Assembly: GCA_019242395.1 (NCBI GenBank) | Contig: JAFAVP010000150.1 | Location: 1 to 41,476 of the forward strand | Source of the DNA: Alphaproteobacteria bacterium | Lineage (GTDB): Bacteria; Pseudomonadota; Alphaproteobacteria; Micropepsales; Micropepsaceae | Direction of reading: 5' to 3' | DNA: 41,476 bases | In this document: positions 1 to 9,109 of the stretch, in pieces | Layout of the letters: each line of letters opens with the position of its first letter | Position numbering within the stretch: position 1 is the stretch's first letter | Position numbers and translations under genes: made by a program | The notes under the pieces: model-generated | What the model was told of the DNA's origin: nothing | Databases searched by the model: none | Seen by the model: the letters and a program-made list of their open reading frames with translations, nothing else

Positions 1-2
1 TC

Positions 3-368
3 CGGGGCGTAGCCCTCGATGTCGGCCTGCGCAGCCGGCTGAACGCCTACGAGCCGGTGGTGCCGAGGCTCGACATCGCGCGGGCACCCGATGCCCTGCC
101 GGAGGAGGATACCGAACGGCTGCTTAACGCGCTGATCGGCGAATGCCACTTCCTCATGCGGGAGGTGGCCTTCCGCTCCATGTGCCAGTGCCCGGTGCTG
201 GATGACCGCCTCATCTGGATGAACACCGCCATGAAGCTCGCCACCACCGGCGGCAAGGTGGCGAAGTCCGTCGCGCAGCTGCGGCATGGGCCTCCGGTGA
301 AGCAGACCCATCACAACATGACGGTCGATAATCGGGTCGCGGGCGTGGTGCAGGGGGAGGGGGGGTAG
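3..368 (+). CDS. Hypothetical protein, 5'-truncated by the window edge
   Basis: The frame is open from base 3 to a TAG at 366-368, so the true start lies outside the window; an internal GTG at 57 is only the first possible start inside it. The visible 121 residues are hydrophilic, have no signal peptide or membrane segment, and contain a Cys pair in 'MCQCPVLDD'. I do not recognise a domain. Nine bases downstream starts a small ORF with a 'GNRNALKHG' motif; pairs of short unrecognised genes like this occur in accessory patches of alphaproteobacterial chromosomes. Reality as a gene is supported by the long open frame and normal codon use, not by homology. Confidence 0.45.
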   Translation, partial: RGVALDVGLRSRLNAYEPVVPRLDIARAPDALPEEDTERLLNALIGECHFLMREVAFRSMCQCPVLDDRLIWMNTAMKLATTGGKVAKSVAQLRHGPPVKQTHHNMTVDNRVAGVVQGEGG

Positions 369-377
369 CGCGATTCC

Positions 378-572
378 GTGAAAACAACGATCAAGATTTT
401 GTGTCCGAACGATGTTTGGCATCCACGGGTGGGAGCGCCCCGTGGCAATCGCAATGCGTTGAAGCACGGCCGCTTCACGAGGGAGAAGCGCGAGCTCCGC
501 CGCCAGATCGCCCGCTTCCTCCATGAAGCCAACGCTATCGCGGAGATGTCGGAGGCGAGGGTGAAGGGACGG
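378..572 (+). pseudogene. Small 'GNRNALKHG' motif protein, C-terminus overwritten by a repeat element
   Basis: A GTG at 378 opens a frame encoding about 65 residues with the motif 'GAPRGNRNALKHGRFTRE', which I know from short hypothetical proteins of Alphaproteobacteria of unknown function. From about 577 the frame runs into a G/C-block inverted repeat and then antisense through adhC. It meets no stop until 2937-2939, where it has merged with the OmpA-domain gene. I infer that the repeat removed the normal 3' end and stop codon, leaving a broken gene. The annotated end is where recognisable sequence ends, not a stop codon. Function unknown. Confidence 0.45.
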
Positions 573-576
573 ATTG

Positions 577-764
577 CTCCCCTCGCCCCCGCGCAGCGGG
601 GGAGAGGGGCCGGGGGTGAGGGGGGCTTCAGCAGTCAGAAAACAGAAATCAGAAGTCAGAATGGGATGCGAGTACAGGGCGTTCCGATTTCTGACTTCCG
701 GCTTCCGAGTTCCGAAAACCCCCTCACCCCTTTCCCCTCTCCCCCTAAAGGGGGCGAGGGGGAG
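577..764. repeat. Nested G/C-block inverted repeat (REP/MITE-like)
   Basis: The left arm 577-625 and right arm 719-764 are imperfect reverse complements. Each arm also contains its own palindrome of C-rich and G-rich blocks around a short loop (GCGCAG on the left, TAAA on the right). Inside them, 643-661 and about 684-700 carry a second imperfect inverted pair built on 'GAAGTCAGAA'. The whole can fold into one long stem with two terminal hairpins. It carries no ORF of its own. It lies 6 bases past the adhC stop codon on the minus strand, so it may also terminate or stabilise the adhC transcript. It breaks the small gene that starts at 378. Confidence 0.7.
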
Positions 765-770
765 TTTCAG

Positions 771-1880
<1,110 letters not shown>

Positions 1881-1988
1881 GCACTTGCCTCAATGCTCTG
1901 GCGCAATAGACCACGGATTTGCCGCAGCGGGCCAGTGTTGAGGGGCCTACTTGCGGGCACTATGTTCATGGCTTGCAGCCGGAGGCAT

Positions 1989-2939
1989 ATGTTGAATTCG
2001 CGTAGCCGATTGTGGGCGGGGGCAGTCACGCTTCTTCTTGGGGCGGCGGTTGGCGCCGCGCCTGCGCTCGCGCAGACGACGGAGGGCCAGTTCACGCCGG
2101 ATGCCGCTCCCATCCAGCTGCACATGCCCGTTCATCTGAGACCGCCGGCAGAGCATCGCGCGCCGAAACGCAAGGCCAGGCGCGCGGCGGCTTCTTCTTC
2201 CGCTGCGCCGCGAACCGTGGAAATGGGATCCAGTCCTTTCGGCAGTGCGGCCCCGCAGGAGAGCGCGCCCAAGCTTCCCCCCGGAAAATCCGCGTCACAA
2301 CCTTCCAGGGAGCAGCGGCGCAAAGCGGTGCAGGACGTTCTGTCAGGGCAGGGCAGCGTCTCCCGCGGGTCGGACGCCGCCATCGACGTGACGGCGCCTG
2401 CTGGCGCGATACCGTTCTCTTTCGACAGCGCCGCTCCCCCGCCGCCGGCCCCACGGCAGAAAACATCCGCGGCGGTTCCATCGAAGGTGAGCGCTCCCGC
2501 GAAGACGAAAGCGACACCGCCGGCTCGCCGGGACACGCAAGTCGCGCTACGCGAACCGCCGCCTGCGCAAACCCCTGCTCCCAAGCCGAAGGCCGATCCG
2601 CATGCCGGTCTTACGAAGAAGGGGGAAGTGCTGTTCGCCGGGACCAATATCGAGCCCAAGCCCGACAGCGCGGACTCCGTAAAGAGCATGGCAGGCGCGC
2701 TCAGTTCGGCGCTCGATTCTGCCGGGGCGCGTGTGGAGCTGGAAGCTTTCGGCGGTGCGCCCGGTGACAAGTCTTCCGATGCGCGGCGGCTTTCGCTGCG
2801 GCGCGCGCTCGCCATCCGCCAGCTGCTCATCGATGGTGGCATTCCGGCGAACCGCATCGATGTCCGCGCGCTCGGTGGCGTGGACGATCGCGGCAATGCG
2901 GACCGGGTGGACGTCTATCTCCGCGGCGCTCCGGGCTGA
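1989..2939 (+). CDS. Secreted Pro/Ala-rich protein with C-terminal OmpA domain
   Basis: Predicted periplasmic or cell-wall-associated protein of 316 residues. A signal peptide (about residues 1-29, ending 'APALAQ') is followed by a long low-complexity Pro/Ala/Lys-rich linker (about 30-210) and a C-terminal OmpA-like peptidoglycan-binding domain. The domain shows 'DARRLSLRRALAIR' and 'ADRVDVYL', where OmpA domains bind diaminopimelate. The ATG at 1989 is preferred because it puts the signal peptide at the N-terminus and has GGAGG just upstream, although the spacing is short. ATGs at 1962 and 1968 are alternatives. The linker length suits spanning to peptidoglycan. Its stop TGA abuts the stop of the convergent transporter gene. 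Confidence 0.8.
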   Translation: MLNSRSRLWAGAVTLLLGAAVGAAPALAQTTEGQFTPDAAPIQLHMPVHLRPPAEHRAPKRKARRAAASSSAAPRTVEMGSSPFGSAAPQESAPKLPPGKSASQPSREQRRKAVQDVLSGQGSVSRGSDAAIDVTAPAGAIPFSFDSAAPPPPAPRQKTSAAVPSKVSAPAKTKATPPARRDTQVALREPPPAQTPAPKPKADPHAGLTKKGEVLFAGTNIEPKPDSADSVKSMAGALSSALDSAGARVELEAFGGAPGDKSSDARRLSLRRALAIRQLLIDGGIPANRIDVRALGGVDDRGNADRVDVYLRGAPG

Positions 2940-4187
2940 TCAGGCCTTGGCGGGCTCGGCGGCCATCTTGACGTGGCGCGCTTCGGGGCCGAGGGCCGTG
3001 AGAACGGCAATGGCGATGGCCGCGGCGATGGCGACGCCGGCAAGCGCGATCGAGTAGTTCTCGTGCTGGGCCGTGGCGATGCCCGTCTGCAGCGGCAGGT
3101 TGTAGGAGGCGATGAAGTTGCCGAGCTGGTAGACGGTGCCGGGAAAGGTGCCGCGCGCCTCCGCCGGCGAGAGTTCGTTCAGATGCGCCGGGATCACGCC
3201 CCACGCGCCCTGTACGAAGAACTGCATCATGAACGCGCCCAGCGCGAGCATCGGCGCGGTCTGCGAATAGGCCCAGAGGTATGTCACTGGGATGGCGAGA
3301 AGGGCGGCAAGGACGATCGCGCGCCGCCGCCCGATGCTCTGGCTGTAGAGCCCAAAGCTCCAACCGCCGAGGATCGCGCCGATGTTGTAGACGATCGCAA
3401 TGTTGCCGGTGGTGCGGACATCGAAATGGTGCTGCACCTGCAGGAATGTCGGATAGGCATCCTGCGTCCCGTGGCTGAAGAAGTTGAACGCAGTCATCAA
3501 CAGCATGGAGTAGAGCGCGAGCTGCCAGTGCCTGCGCAGGACGTTCAGCATGGTGCCGGTGCGGGCGTGCGCGCTCGACCAGCCGGGCGACTCCGGTACG
3601 TGGCGGCGGATATAGAGGATGAGGAGCGCGGGAACGATCCCGATCAGGAAGAGGCTGCGCCACGGCGCCAGTCCGGTCAGATGTCCCAGCGGCTCGTAGA
3701 AGTTGCGGTACACAATAGAGGCCAGCAGATATCCCGTGGGATACCCGGACTGCAGCAGCCCGGAAACAATCCCGCGGGCCTCCGGTTTGATCGTCTCCAT
3801 GGTGAGCGAAGCGCCGATGCCCCATTCGCCGCCCATCGCCACACCGAAAAGCGCACGGATCATGAGGAACCCGGTCAGGTTCGGCGAGAAGGCTGTCGTG
3901 AAACCAAGCAACGAATAGAGCGCGACGTCCGCCATCAACACCGGACGCCGGCCGAAGCGGTCTGCCAGCCGCCCGAAGATGAAAGCCCCCGCCGGGCGCA
4001 GAGCCAGAGTGAGCGTGGTCGCCCAGGCGATATCTACCTTTGTGGCGCCAAAGGCATGCGCCACATCCTTGATGACGAAAACCATGAGGAAGAAGTCGAA
4101 GGCATCGAGTGTCCAACCAAGCCAACTGGCGACCACCACGTGCCGCTGTGAACCGGTCCAACCCCGCAATGCCTGAGGAAGCGCCAC
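2940..4187 (-). CDS. MFS transporter, sialate/lactate-type (SHS-like) proton symporter
   Basis: Inner-membrane 12-helix major facilitator protein of 415 residues. The N-terminal 'DAFDFFLMVFVIKDVA' segment and the loop 2-3 motif 'GRLADRFGRRPVL' resemble the sialate:H+ symporter group, which includes lactate/pyruvate carriers. The GTG at 4187 is 3 bases beyond the scoB stop, so the gene is the last of an operon with CoA-transferase subunits and a sulfotransferase. I infer that the substrate is a small carboxylate linked to ketoacid activation; the sequence alone does not prove this. No strong ribosome site is visible, consistent with translational coupling. Confidence 0.85.
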   Translation of the reverse strand: MALPQALRGWTGSQRHVVVASWLGWTLDAFDFFLMVFVIKDVAHAFGATKVDIAWATTLTLALRPAGAFIFGRLADRFGRRPVLMADVALYSLLGFTTAFSPNLTGFLMIRALFGVAMGGEWGIGASLTMETIKPEARGIVSGLLQSGYPTGYLLASIVYRNFYEPLGHLTGLAPWRSLFLIGIVPALLILYIRRHVPESPGWSSAHARTGTMLNVLRRHWQLALYSMLLMTAFNFFSHGTQDAYPTFLQVQHHFDVRTTGNIAIVYNIGAILGGWSFGLYSQSIGRRRAIVLAALLAIPVTYLWAYSQTAPMLALGAFMMQFFVQGAWGVIPAHLNELSPAEARGTFPGTVYQLGNFIASYNLPLQTGIATAQHENYSIALAGVAIAAAIAIAVLTALGPEARHVKMAAEPAKA

Positions 4188-4190
4188 GCG

Positions 4191-4820
4191 TCAGTTCACA
4201 AGCGCGGCTTCGGTCTTGGCGGCGATCTCATCGCGGGTCACACCCGACGCGAGGTGCGATATGTACAATCCATCCTCGACCACATCGAAGACGCCAAGAT
4301 TGGTGATGATCCGCTGGACACAATGAAGGCCCGTCAGCGGCAATGTGCATCGCTTCAGCAACTTCGGCCGGCCCGCTTTGTCCGTGTGATCCATGATAAC
4401 GACGCAGCGCTTGACGCCAGCGACGAGATCCATGGCGCCGCCCATGCCTTTCACCAGCTTGCCGGGAACCATCCAGTTGGCGAGATCGCCTTTCTCGGAA
4501 ACCTCCATGGCACCGAGGATCGACAGGTCGATATGCCCGCCGCGGATCATTCCAAACGAATCCGCAGACGAGAAATAGGAAGTTTTGGGCAGTGCGGTAA
4601 TCGTCTGTTTTCCGGCATTGATGAGATCGGCATCGACCTCGTTGTCGCGCGGGAAAGGCCCCATGCCGAGCATCCCGTTCTCCGACTGCAGCGTAACTTC
4701 CATGCCTTCAGGAATATGGTTCGCCACCAATGTCGGAATGCCGATACCCAGATTAACGTAGAATCCATCGCGCAATTCTTCCGCCGCGCGCTTCGCCATC
4801 TCATCGCGTGTCCAGGGCAT
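4191..4820 (-). CDS. scoB: 3-oxoacid CoA-transferase subunit B
   Basis: Beta subunit (209 residues) of succinyl-CoA:3-ketoacid CoA-transferase, which moves CoA from succinyl-CoA to acetoacetate or a related ketoacid. The conserved 'SENGMLGMG' segment carries the glutamate that forms the enzyme-CoA thioester, and the N-terminal '[15 protein letters not shown]' is typical. The stop of subunit A is directly upstream: scoA ends at 4821 and this ATG occupies 4818-4820. The two chains should form the usual heteromer. The exact acceptor (acetoacetate or 3-oxoadipate) cannot be fixed from sequence; the absence of other 3-oxoadipate pathway genes favours ketone-body use. Confidence 0.93.
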   Translation of the reverse strand: MPWTRDEMAKRAAEELRDGFYVNLGIGIPTLVANHIPEGMEVTLQSENGMLGMGPFPRDNEVDADLINAGKQTITALPKTSYFSSADSFGMIRGGHIDLSILGAMEVSEKGDLANWMVPGKLVKGMGGAMDLVAGVKRCVVIMDHTDKAGRPKLLKRCTLPLTGLHCVQRIITNLGVFDVVEDGLYISHLASGVTRDEIAAKTEAALVN

Positions 4821-5519
4821 CTACGCCTCCCGCACGGTGCGCTTCTCGATCCGCTTTTCGTAAGTCGCACCCTGGATGATGCGCTGCACGAAGATTCCCG
4901 GGGTGTGGATGCAATCGGGATCGAGGGTACCTACTGGCACCAATTCTTCCACTTCGGCCACAGTGACTTTGCCCGCGGTAGCCATCATCGGATTGAAATT
5001 GCGCGCCGTCTTTCGATAGACGAGATTGCCCTCAGCATCGCCGCGCCAGGCTTTGACAATCGAAAGATCGGCGGTCAAGCCGCGCTCCAAAATGTATGTC
5101 TCGCCGTTGAATTCCTTGTGCTCCTTGCCCTCGGCGATCAGTGTGCCAACACCCGTTCTCGTGTAGAAGCCCGGAATGCCCGCCCCGCCAGCACGGATTC
5201 TCTCCGCCAACGTTCCCTGCGGATTAAACTCCAGCTCCAGTTCGCCCGAGAGATACTGCCGCTCAAAGGTATCGTTCTCGCCCACATAGGACGACACCAT
5301 CTTCTTGATCTGCCGCGTTTGCAGCAGAAGTCCAAGTCCGAAATCATCCACGCCACAATTGTTAGAAATGACAGTGATGTTCTTCACGCCGGACTCGCGC
5401 AGCGCCAAAATCAAGTTCTCTGGGATGCCGCAAAGCCCAAACCCGCCCGCCATGATCGTCATTCCATCGCACAGCAATCCGTGAAGCGCGGCCTCCGCAT
5501 CGGGATGGACTTTTTTCAT
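4821..5519 (-). CDS. scoA: 3-oxoacid CoA-transferase subunit A
   Basis: Alpha subunit (232 residues) of the same CoA-transferase. It shows the glycine-rich CoA-binding signature '[13 protein letters not shown]' near residue 25 and the conserved '[12 protein letters not shown]'. The ATG at 5517-5519 overlaps the TGA of the upstream sulfotransferase gene (ATGA, 4 bases), so translation is probably coupled. The frame continues upstream to 5645, but that part is antisense to nothing conserved and overlaps the sulfotransferase, so it was rejected as an N-terminal extension. Together with scoB and the transporter it forms a ketoacid-use operon. Confidence 0.93.
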   Translation of the reverse strand: MKKVHPDAEAALHGLLCDGMTIMAGGFGLCGIPENLILALRESGVKNITVISNNCGVDDFGLGLLLQTRQIKKMVSSYVGENDTFERQYLSGELELEFNPQGTLAERIRAGGAGIPGFYTRTGVGTLIAEGKEHKEFNGETYILERGLTADLSIVKAWRGDAEGNLVYRKTARNFNPMMATAGKVTVAEVEELVPVGTLDPDCIHTPGIFVQRIIQGATYEKRIEKRTVREA

Positions 5520-6169
5520 GCCGCACCTTGTGCGCTCTGCCGCTGCCGCTCCTCGATCCGTTTCTTGAACTCTCCTGTGGTATTGGTGAGCGGGAATGGC
5601 TCGGACGGCACCGGCACACCCAGGAAACTGCAGAGCGGCTCCCACCCCTGCGCCGCCTCGAAGACCAGCAGCCGTTCCGGCGGTATGCGCCGCTTCACCT
5701 CTTCATTGTGCCGGTTGAACACGGCCACCATGTGCTCCTCGCTGAAGTCGTTGCCGAAGGTTTTTTCACCAATCAGCAGCGCGGCGAAATCGCCGGGGGG
5801 ACCAGCGCGGGAGCCATCCGGCAGCACAATCGGCCCTTTCATTGCGGGCAGGATCGTGTTGCAAACACTCCTGTACCAGGCGTGCGGATCGCGAAGGGTC
5901 AGAACTACTTTCGCGGCGGGATAGCGGGCAGCAAGTTCCTTGTAAAACGCGCAGCTGGGCCAGTCGCAGCTCGCACGATAACCGGCGAACACCTCTTCCC
6001 AATCGACCGGCTCACCTCGTGCCGCCGCCTCCCAGAACGCCGCCTGCTCCGGGTGCTGGATTACTTCGTACATATGATGGCACGGGGCAAAACCTAGCTT
6101 TTCCAGTGCCGTCTTTAGCGTCATTGTTCCGGTGCGCCCGAGCCCTGCCCCGATCACGTCCAGCGGCAT
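5516..6169 (-). CDS. Sulfotransferase family protein (Sulfotransfer_4-like)
   Basis: Predicted PAPS-dependent sulfotransferase, 217 residues. The N-terminal 'GAGLGRTGT' matches the 5'-phosphosulfate-binding loop of the small Sulfotransfer_4 family. '[15 protein letters not shown]' (about residue 110) matches the 3'-phosphate-binding strand-helix with its RDP motif. The ATG at 6169 is chosen because a GAGGGGA ribosome site lies about 5 bases upstream and the binding loop then starts at residue 7; the frame stays open to 6616 without homology. It is the first gene of the operon with scoA, scoB and the MFS transporter. The acceptor is unknown, and such a gene is an unexpected partner for a CoA-transferase. 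Confidence 0.8.
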   Translation of the reverse strand: MPLDVIGAGLGRTGTMTLKTALEKLGFAPCHHMYEVIQHPEQAAFWEAAARGEPVDWEEVFAGYRASCDWPSCAFYKELAARYPAAKVVLTLRDPHAWYRSVCNTILPAMKGPIVLPDGSRAGPPGDFAALLIGEKTFGNDFSEEHMVAVFNRHNEEVKRRIPPERLLVFEAAQGWEPLCSFLGVPVPSEPFPLTNTTGEFKKRIEERQRQSAQGAA

Positions 6170-6227
6170 TGCATTCCCCTCATTAGCGGCAAGGATGTAA
6201 TATGGAAGAAACCTGGGAGACAATGCC

Positions 6228-6740
6228 ATGCACGCCCTGCTCTTGCTGCTATTGGTGCTGTTCGCCACCTCCGCTTCAGCGCTGGAACTCAGCAGCCCCA
6301 ATATCCATGAGGGCGCGACCATTCCACAGGAGCAGGTGTATTCGCGCTGCGGCGGGCAGAACATCTCGCCCGCCTTGGCCTGGGGCGGGGCGCCCGCTGG
6401 CACCAAGAGCTTCGCGATCACCGTGATCGATCTCACCGTGAAGCCGAACGGTTGGTCGCATTGGATCGTGATTGGCCTTCCGCCGACCACCACCGCTTTG
6501 GGCAAGGGCGCCAGCCTGCCACCGGGCGCGCAGGCGGTGATGACCGATTTCGGCGATGCGGCGTATGGGGGGCCGTGCCCGCCGGAAGACTCCGGCCCAC
6601 ACCAATATCGGTTCACCGTCTGGTCGCTGCCAGCAGCGACGGTTAGCTTTCCGGCTCATGCCAATGCGAAAGACGTGTTGGCGGCGCTGGATAAGGCTGC
6701 ATTGGCAAGAGCATCCGTTACCGCATTGTACCAGCGTTAG
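6228..6740 (+). CDS. YbhB/YbcL family PEBP (Raf-kinase-inhibitor-like) protein, exported
   Basis: Periplasmic phosphatidylethanolamine-binding-protein fold, 170 residues. Residues 1-18 form a Leu-rich signal peptide ending 'SASA'. The mature part has the family motifs 'SPALAWGGAP', 'WSHWIVIGLP' and 'GGPCPPEDSGPHQYRFTVW', which line the anion/phosphate-binding pocket. The biological role of bacterial PEBPs is mostly unknown. The ATG at 6228 fits the signal peptide. The 3' end overlaps the convergent MFS gene by 23 bases. It is a single-gene unit divergent from the sulfotransferase operon. Confidence 0.9.
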   Translation: MHALLLLLLVLFATSASALELSSPNIHEGATIPQEQVYSRCGGQNISPALAWGGAPAGTKSFAITVIDLTVKPNGWSHWIVIGLPPTTTALGKGASLPPGAQAVMTDFGDAAYGGPCPPEDSGPHQYRFTVWSLPAATVSFPAHANAKDVLAALDKAALARASVTALYQR

Positions 6741-7959
6741 CTGCAACTTCCGTGAGACGATCCACTGTTCGGAGCGGTGGAAAAAGTTTCATCCAGAGCA
6801 CCATCACCAGCAGCGTGCCAATCCCGCCAATCACGACCGCCTGAACTGTGCCGAACCAGGCCGCAGTGATCCCCGATTCGAACTCTCCTAATTCGTTAGA
6901 GGCGCCGATGAAAAGCATGTTCACGGCGCTCACGCGGCCGCGCACAGCGTCGGGCGTGGCAAACTGGATAAGAGCCGAGCGAATGAAGACGCTTACCATG
7001 TCGGACGCCCCCAGCACGAACAGCGCTGCAACAGAAAGAAGGAAGTTCGTTGAAATGCCGAAGACGATGGTCGAAATACCGAAAATGAGGACGGCGCCGA
7101 ACATTTTGGTGCCAGTTCCAGTCTCCAATGGCCGCCGTCCCAGTGAGAGGGCGACGAGTGCTGCGCCGGCGGCCGGCGAGCTGCGAAGTATCCCAAGCCC
7201 GAGAGGCCCCACATGCAGGATGTCGCGCGCGTAAACCGGCAGCAGGGCCGTCGCGCCGCCGAGCAGCACTGCGAATAGGTCTAAGGAAATCGCGCCAAGC
7301 ACCACAGGCCGATGCCGCACGAACCGAATGCCCTCCTTCACGCGCTCTAAGCTGCTTGTTGTAATTTGTTGCGCGCCGCGCCGGCGCCCTCCCAACAGGA
7401 TCGTACCAATACCCGACAAAAGAAAACCAACGGCGCCGCTTCCGAACGCCGCTGGTGCACCTAGTGCGAAGAGAAAGCCGCCCAGTGCAGGGCCCGCGAT
7501 CACAGCAATCTGAAAGGCGGAAGAGCCCCAAGCGATAGCGCGGGTTAACCGTTCTTGCGGAACGATGAAGGGCAGAAGAGATTGTGCTGCAGGCCCCGAA
7601 AATGCTCGTGCACCACCGAACAGCATCAGCACGAAGTAAAAAGGGGTTGTACTTTCGACATGGGCAACGGTGAGGGCGAGCAGTAGAGCGCCGCAGATAC
7701 ATTCAATCATAAGGCTCCCTGTCAGGACCTTACGCTGGTCGAAGCGGTCGGAAATATCGCCGGCCGGCAGCGTCAGCAGGAACATCGGGGCGAATTGCGA
7801 CAGGCCGACAAGGCCCAAGGCCAGGGTGCTGTGCGAGATGTCGTAAATGTGCCAGCCTACCGCCACCGATAAAATTTGCATCGCCACGGTGGAGAGAAAC
7901 CGGCTGGTCAAATAAATCTGCAGATCACGGCTGCGGTAAACAGTTGGTACATCTCTCAT
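6718..7959 (-). CDS. MFS transporter (MFS_3 / EntS-like exporter)
   Basis: Inner-membrane protein of 413 residues with about 12 hydrophobic segments. The start 'YRSRDLQIYLTSRFLSTVA' and the loop 'GDISDRFDQRKVL' resemble the MFS_3 group, which includes enterobactin and drug exporters. The ATG at 7959 overlaps the stop of the upstream GNAT gene (ATGA), so the two are translationally coupled; an ATG at 7983 is a weaker alternative. The substrate cannot be told. Pairing with an acetyltransferase hints at modification plus export of a small molecule, but that is only inference. The 3' end overlaps the convergent PEBP gene by 23 bases. Confidence 0.87.
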   Translation of the reverse strand: MRDVPTVYRSRDLQIYLTSRFLSTVAMQILSVAVGWHIYDISHSTLALGLVGLSQFAPMFLLTLPAGDISDRFDQRKVLTGSLMIECICGALLLALTVAHVESTTPFYFVLMLFGGARAFSGPAAQSLLPFIVPQERLTRAIAWGSSAFQIAVIAGPALGGFLFALGAPAAFGSGAVGFLLSGIGTILLGGRRRGAQQITTSSLERVKEGIRFVRHRPVVLGAISLDLFAVLLGGATALLPVYARDILHVGPLGLGILRSSPAAGAALVALSLGRRPLETGTGTKMFGAVLIFGISTIVFGISTNFLLSVAALFVLGASDMVSVFIRSALIQFATPDAVRGRVSAVNMLFIGASNELGEFESGITAAWFGTVQAVVIGGIGTLLVMVLWMKLFPPLRTVDRLTEVAANAGTMR

Positions 7960-8495
7960 GATGTTGATGTGCACCTGCGCCATTCCCGGCGGCTGATGCT
8001 CCAGACCTGCGTAAGGTAGCGGTTGCCGGCAATGACAAGCTCGAACTCCGCGCCGCAGGTTTCTCCAAGTCGCTGCGCCACCGCTTGCGAAGGCCGGTTG
8101 CAGGGATCGATCAGGGAGATCACGTTCTCCACCGATTGGGTGACGAACGCATAGTTTAAAGCGGCTCGAGCGGATTCCGTCGCGTAACCTTGCCCCCAAT
8201 ATTCCCTGCCTAAGGCCCAGCCTACTTCCAAACCGGGCCACCCTTCGGGACGGATCAGGCCGACGCGCCCGAGAATGGCGCCGTCGGCCTTTCGCTCCAC
8301 CACCCACAGCCCGTACCCCCGCAGCAGCCAGTGTCCAGCGGAGGTGGCCATGTTTCGCCACGCGTCGTTGCGGGTTAGCTCTCCACCCAAATAGAGCATC
8401 ACATCCGGATCGCCATAGATTGCGGCAAAAGCATCGAGATCGCTGTCGCGCCACTCGCGCAAGATCAAGCGTTCGGTGTCGAGTCGCGGGATCAT
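7956..8495 (-). CDS. GNAT family N-acetyltransferase (RimJ/RimL-like)
   Basis: Cytosolic acetyl-CoA-dependent acetyltransferase, 179 residues. It opens with the typical 'IPRLDTERLILREW' strand. The acetyl-CoA pyrophosphate loop is the segment 'YWGQGYATESARAAL' (about residue 95). Later, 'NRPSQAVAQRLG' is the usual end helix that stacks on CoA. The ATG at 8493-8495 is chosen because family members start just before the Pro-Arg-Leu; an in-frame upstream start at 8537 would overlap the DUF2141 gene. It sits 10 bases after that gene and overlaps the MFS gene start. The acceptor is unknown: ribosomal protein, antibiotic or metabolite. Confidence 0.88.
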   Translation of the reverse strand: MIPRLDTERLILREWRDSDLDAFAAIYGDPDVMLYLGGELTRNDAWRNMATSAGHWLLRGYGLWVVERKADGAILGRVGLIRPEGWPGLEVGWALGREYWGQGYATESARAALNYAFVTQSVENVISLIDPCNRPSQAVAQRLGETCGAEFELVIAGNRYLTQVWSISRREWRRCTSTS

Positions 8496-8505
8496 ACTCT
8501 GCCTC

Positions 8506-8940
8506 TTATCGCAGATGGACCGCGATGGTATTCTCACCGGGCCGCAACGCGAACTTCGTCGCCTCGAAATCAGGTTCGTGGAAGAAGACGATAGGATCGC
8601 GGGAGAATCCGTATTTTTCCGCTGGCAACCCTATCCAGGTAAAATCGAACTCCCCATTTCGATTGTAGTCCTGAAACAGCTTCACCCCGTACGTGCCAGG
8701 CTTCAGGTCATGAAGGACGATAACGGTTCGTGGAGAGATCGCCGTCACCACCGCTCCGGCAACCGGTTCCACCTCATGGTTCACCCATGAGGTACTGTCG
8801 TACATCCCAACGCGGATATTCCCGCCATTCCGTGAAACACGCTCCACGGTGATGGCAAGAGTAGCCACCGGCTGGCCGGCTGGCGCTGCCGCGGACAACT
8901 GGAGGGCCAGCAACATGGGATAGAACACCAAAGTTCGCAT
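8506..8940 (-). CDS. DUF2141 domain secreted protein
   Basis: Exported protein of 144 residues. An N-terminal signal peptide (about 1-22, ending near 'AAAPAG') precedes a DUF2141 domain with 'GNIRVGMYDS', 'LKPGTYGVKLFQDYNRNGEFD' split by a turn, and 'GLPAEKYGFS'. The DNGEFD-like turn resembles a calcium-binding loop, but no function is established for the family. The ATG at 8938-8940 is preceded directly by AAGGGGAG; the longer GTG start at 8973 lacks a ribosome site. It is the first gene of a short minus-strand operon with the GNAT and MFS genes. Confidence 0.82.
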   Translation of the reverse strand: MRTLVFYPMLLALQLSAAAPAGQPVATLAITVERVSRNGGNIRVGMYDSTSWVNHEVEPVAGAVVTAISPRTVIVLHDLKPGTYGVKLFQDYNRNGEFDFTWIGLPAEKYGFSRDPIVFFHEPDFEATKFALRPGENTIAVHLR

Positions 8941-9031
8941 CTCCCCTTTGCGACAAGTCGCGACAAAGCTCACGGAAGGATGAGCAAAATTATCTTGGCG
9001 GTGTAACCGCTTACCGCCATATGGAGGGTAC

Positions 9032-9049
9032 GCGAACCCAACCGTTCGC
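9032..9049. promoter_or_regulatory. Short perfect inverted repeat upstream of the DUF2141 operon
   Basis: GCGAAC (9032-9037) and GTTCGC (9044-9049) form a perfect 6-base inverted repeat with a 6-base spacer. It lies about 90 bases upstream of the DUF2141 start and about 60 bases downstream of the phosphofructokinase stop. It could be a small operator or part of the pfk 3' end. Nothing ties it to a known regulator. Confidence 0.2.
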
Positions 9050-9053
9050 TAGA

Positions 9054-9098
9054 GAGAGCCTCGCGCGGATTGCCCCTCCCCCACGCCGAGGCTTTCTC
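9054..9098 (-). terminator. Possible stem-loop downstream of the phosphofructokinase gene
   Basis: Bases 9054-9063 (GAGAGCCTCG) pair with 9087-9098 (CGAGGCTTTCTC) with one small bulge, around a C/G-rich loop. The stem begins 12 bases after the pfk stop on the minus strand. There is no T-run after it on that strand, so a classical intrinsic terminator is not shown. It could stabilise the 3' end or work with Rho. Confidence 0.3.
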
Positions 9099-9109
9099 GC
9101 TTTCAATCT

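Noticed and set aside
4254-5924. 556-codon plus-strand frame antisense to scoB, scoA and the sulfotransferase
   Set aside because: The opposite-strand genes have clear catalytic motifs and coupled starts; this frame has none.
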